A DNA stretch of 64,000 nt, taken from assembly GCA_021014325.1 (NCBI GenBank), contig CM037472.1, forward strand, positions 12,137,063 to 12,201,062, given 5' to 3'. The notes under the pieces are model-generated. The model worked only from the letters and a program-made list of their open reading frames with translations. It was not told the origin of the DNA and made no database searches. The position numbers were made by a program, and so were the translations under genes. Source of the stretch: Plazaster borealis. Lineage: Eukaryota > Echinodermata > Asteroidea > Forcipulatida > Labidiasteridae. Positions 61,101 through 64,000 of this stretch are shown here, piece after piece (within the stretch, counting starts at the first letter, position 1; each line of letters opens with the position of its first letter).

Positions 61101-64000
61101 CCCGCACTTCTACATTCTCATTTAACCGATTCTCTCAAATTACGATTCGTAATTTTATCTTCTCCGTAGCTTTGTTCCCCTCTAATTATTTCCACCGATT
61201 GTCTGAGGGATACAATTCGTTTTGCCCCGGCGGTTCATTTTCTCCCCACATCCCAGGAATCTCGCGTTCTCTTGAGCCTATAACTCTCTCTGTCTAAAAG
61301 GACAAGTGCACCAGTAAATGGCAGCGTGGACCATTTGTCTCTTGAATCGTAAGATTGAACGTCTGATCCACATCGTCACAGACTCTATATCGTGATGTAA
61401 TTTATTGGCAGGAATTTCAATGACTACCGGTAGTGAAAGACATAAATAATGGTCATAGTTTTCCTCACAAAGGTGATTGTTTGCCATAGTTTTTCGGTAT
61501 TGCTAATGTACATTTTTCGATATTTTCTGTAAAAGTCGAAATAGTTTCAGATGTTTTCGTTATACTTGCTGGTACATCACATAGCTGGCAGGTCTGTAAT
61601 TATCTGCTGTGCGTTTTCCGCACCACCCCTTTCAATAAGACAAAGGGGATAGACTGTTATAAAATGTCGATGCGGTAATATTGATAAGTGTTGAAATCCG
61701 AATTGCAGATCAATTTTTATCAAAATAATTAATGCAACATAATTATTGATCATCGTGTATCTGATGCTTTTTAGTCTGTTATATCCACGCAATACACTCA
61801 AAGAAATACACTTACCATGAAATTAGCTTACTTGAGTTTTATTTTGTTTAGTTTACTTTGTTTGACATATTATTATACACACAAGATTGTCTATGTTATA
61901 GTATGCAGGTACAAGCAGAAGTACAAAACAAATCATCTAAATCCTTTATTGACTTAACTGTGAAAATCGGTTCAATAAACAAAACGAAGTTATAGAGGAA
62001 CAAAATAAATAAATACTGACTGCACACCAGTAAAACTGTCTTACCGGTAATTTATTGAAAATTAGAGAGAGTTAATTAGGAAAGCACAATCTTAACTTTG
62101 CATTTTCTAGAACAAATTATTTCATAACTGAAAATCAAGTTAAATTTTGTGAAAAACCCCCCAAGATTTGTTACTCTCTGAGATCTTTGATTTATGTAAT
62201 TTTTAGTCCTTTCAATTTCAGGGTCGCTTTTTTAAAACACTAAAATCGTTTTTGTTCTAACGTTAAATACAATTTTGTGGGTTTCCCTTGAATTGATATA
62301 ACAGAGAGAATAAACTATTCATTTGAAACCAAACATCAGTATTAACTGATGCTTACAAATTTCGAATCTATACCCCTTAATAAAAAATGTCGATAAAAAG
62401 TAAATCGAACCGTTAACATTAAGTAGAATCATAAAAGTTTCAATATATCTCCTGGCACATTATATTACCCTTACTACACAAGTTTTACCTGCATGTAGCT
62501 TGAATAGTCCTGCACCCCGAAATTAAACATTTTCTGCTATTCTGCTGGAGTCTTCTGGCCCCAAACGATTGGTCTTCAAAAGGCTCTTCAATTGGGATTT
62601 TGTGCACGAAGCTGTCGGGAAAAAATATAAGTTTTAAACGGTCATATCTCCCTCAGTATTTCACAGATCTTCACAAGTTTGACGCTCAGTGCTGAACATG
62701 TGTAAGGTTTTGGGCTGTGGGATTTAATGTAGAGTGGCGTGACAGGCTACCCTATAGTCAGGCATCGCTTCAATGCACAACACAGTTTGTAACTCCAACG
62801 GTCTTATAGACGCAAGTAAAAAGTCACCAGATTAGTTGCCTGATACCGCCATCTATTTTAACTGATCTTGTCTGAGATAGTTAGGTTGGCAATAAATAAA
62901 ATTCCTTATAGTTTTCTTGAGGGAATCCATATTGACAGCATTTCGGATGTGATTATCTCCCAAGATGGTTTGTAAAATAACAAGTTTACACTAAAATCGT
63001 TCTGACTGTTCTTTCTGACGATTATTGGCAATCCAAAAGCGTAGTACATTATTATTATGTGAACAATGCCGGCAAATCCAGCCAATCTTTATAATATGGA
63101 AAGACTGGCGAATAACTTTAAGCATGGTAGATATTGCCTGTATATGTTCTAATATGGAATAGCCCGCCCCCACCTTTTATTGGAGAGTGTGTACTGTACC
63201 AATTTATCTACTCTTCTGAACTTCCTTTCCTGAATAACATTCTTACACAACGGCGCAGCCTGGTTTTGGGCTGGGGGATATGAGTTAGGTCTTCCATCAC
63301 AGTAGTTAAATTAAGAAAATGAATTGCCAATTACTACTTTCTCGTTGCAATAAATTCTCCACAGTAAGACCACGACACCAATTCCTTTCCCCCCTCAAAC
63401 TACGCCAACAACATCACAGGCATCAGTACTAAGCAATTCCAATTACGGATTTCCATTACTGTGGGGTCTTGGCAATATTGGCAGTCCTCTCTGTGTATAT
63501 ATAGACAAGGCCATGTACAGACAGGAGGATATTGTCAACAAAGGGACCAATCGAAGAAACCAAAGACAACTTAAGGCCTAGGACCTTCAGCATGTCCTAA
63601 CCATCTTAGCCATGTTCCTCGTACTATTATGCGATATCTGAAGGCTCCAATTCCACATAAAAATTGTGGCACAGGCTATGTTTCTATCCAACCTCGTATT
63701 GGATTGAATCATTTGAAATTTAGACATCAAGATGCTTGCATCGTGATAAATATTGTCGAAAACCTGCACTCTGTTAAAGAGAAAGTTCCTCATTGTTTTG
63801 TTTTATATTTTAAAGAGTAAATTATTTTCCATCCTTTGGTCCTCAACAAATAAAAATAAATTTAAATCCAAATTGTGAAAAGCAACAAACAAAAATATGT
63901 TTTAGTTTAGTCAGGACTCTAGTGCACGCTCTTATCGGACTTATTTCAATTGCGGCAATCGAAATAATCAACAGTAAGGTTTCCATATTATGCTGTGATC
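58193..64000. other. Intergenic DNA, no gene seen
   Basis: No gene, RNA or mobile element was recognised. Mixed-complexity blocks lie at about 59,540-60,070, 60,540-60,730 and 61,020-61,460. A 12-base C run is at 60285-60296. The expected next cluster member, foxA, shows no trace before the window ends. Confidence 0.4.

Noticed and set aside
63575..63820. 82-codon open frame with a mixed, protein-like composition near the right edge
   Set aside because: No family was recognised, and there is no start context, splice sites or neighbours. It could be chance in moderately A+T-rich DNA.
46697..64000. Search by eye for a foxA forkhead exon on either strand
   Set aside because: No frame shows the KPPYSYISLI or WQNSIRHSLS signatures. 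If foxA is next, it is outside the window.
1..64000. CRISPR arrays, operons, prokaryotic promoters
   Set aside because: The window is clearly eukaryotic. The tandem arrays have no spacer structure: each unit directly abuts the next.

Overview
This is a eukaryotic, animal genomic window. It has low overall G+C, multi-kilobase introns, GT-AG splice sites, and many short non-autonomous transposons, SINEs and minisatellites. Two genes are recognisable, both on the + strand. The window opens in the last coding exon of slc25a21, the mitochondrial 2-oxodicarboxylate carrier (866-980). It then carries a complete 12-exon mipol1 gene (mirror-image polydactyly 1 coiled-coil protein), coding from 7528 to 46696. 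The spliced reading frame keeps phase through all twelve exons and totals 1986 nt, or 661 residues plus stop.

slc25a21 next to mipol1 is part of the deuterostome 'pharyngeal' cluster (nkx2.1, nkx2.2, msxlx, pax1/9, slc25a21, mipol1, foxA), which is reported to be intact in hemichordates and in a starfish. The source is therefore probably an ambulacrarian, most likely an echinoderm and perhaps a starfish; that is inference. No forkhead-domain exon is seen on either strand. The ~17 kb downstream of mipol1 are read as regulatory intergenic DNA in front of foxA, which would lie beyond the right edge.

Layout: 1-7500 is the slc25a21 end and a transposon-rich intergenic stretch (nested TTAA-target MITEs, a long foldback). 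7290-7527 is a GC-box promoter for mipol1. 7528-19410 holds exons 1-8, with introns full of MITEs, SINEs, LINE remnants and two large minisatellites. 19411-30675 (intron 8, 11.3 kb) has two tandem arrays, a tandemly doubled 8-bp-TSD MITE, and more MITEs and SINEs. 30763-44686 (intron 9, 13.9 kb) is mostly unique, repeat-poor DNA until ~40.6 kb, then repeat-rich. 44687-46696 holds exons 10-12, the last tandemly duplicated into the 3' UTR. 46697-64000 has no supported gene and almost no recognisable mobile elements. It contains scattered CpG-rich unique patches and a striking cluster of nuclear-receptor-type half-sites near 54.1-54.3 kb.

The two genes have no evident shared biochemistry. The carrier acts in lysine/tryptophan catabolism in mitochondria, and MIPOL1 is a poorly understood coiled-coil protein. 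Their linkage is best explained by the bystander model, in which neighbouring developmental genes (pax1/9 on the left, foxA on the right) keep their enhancers inside and between them. The long introns and the repeat-depleted downstream region fit that picture, but enhancer function is inference from context.
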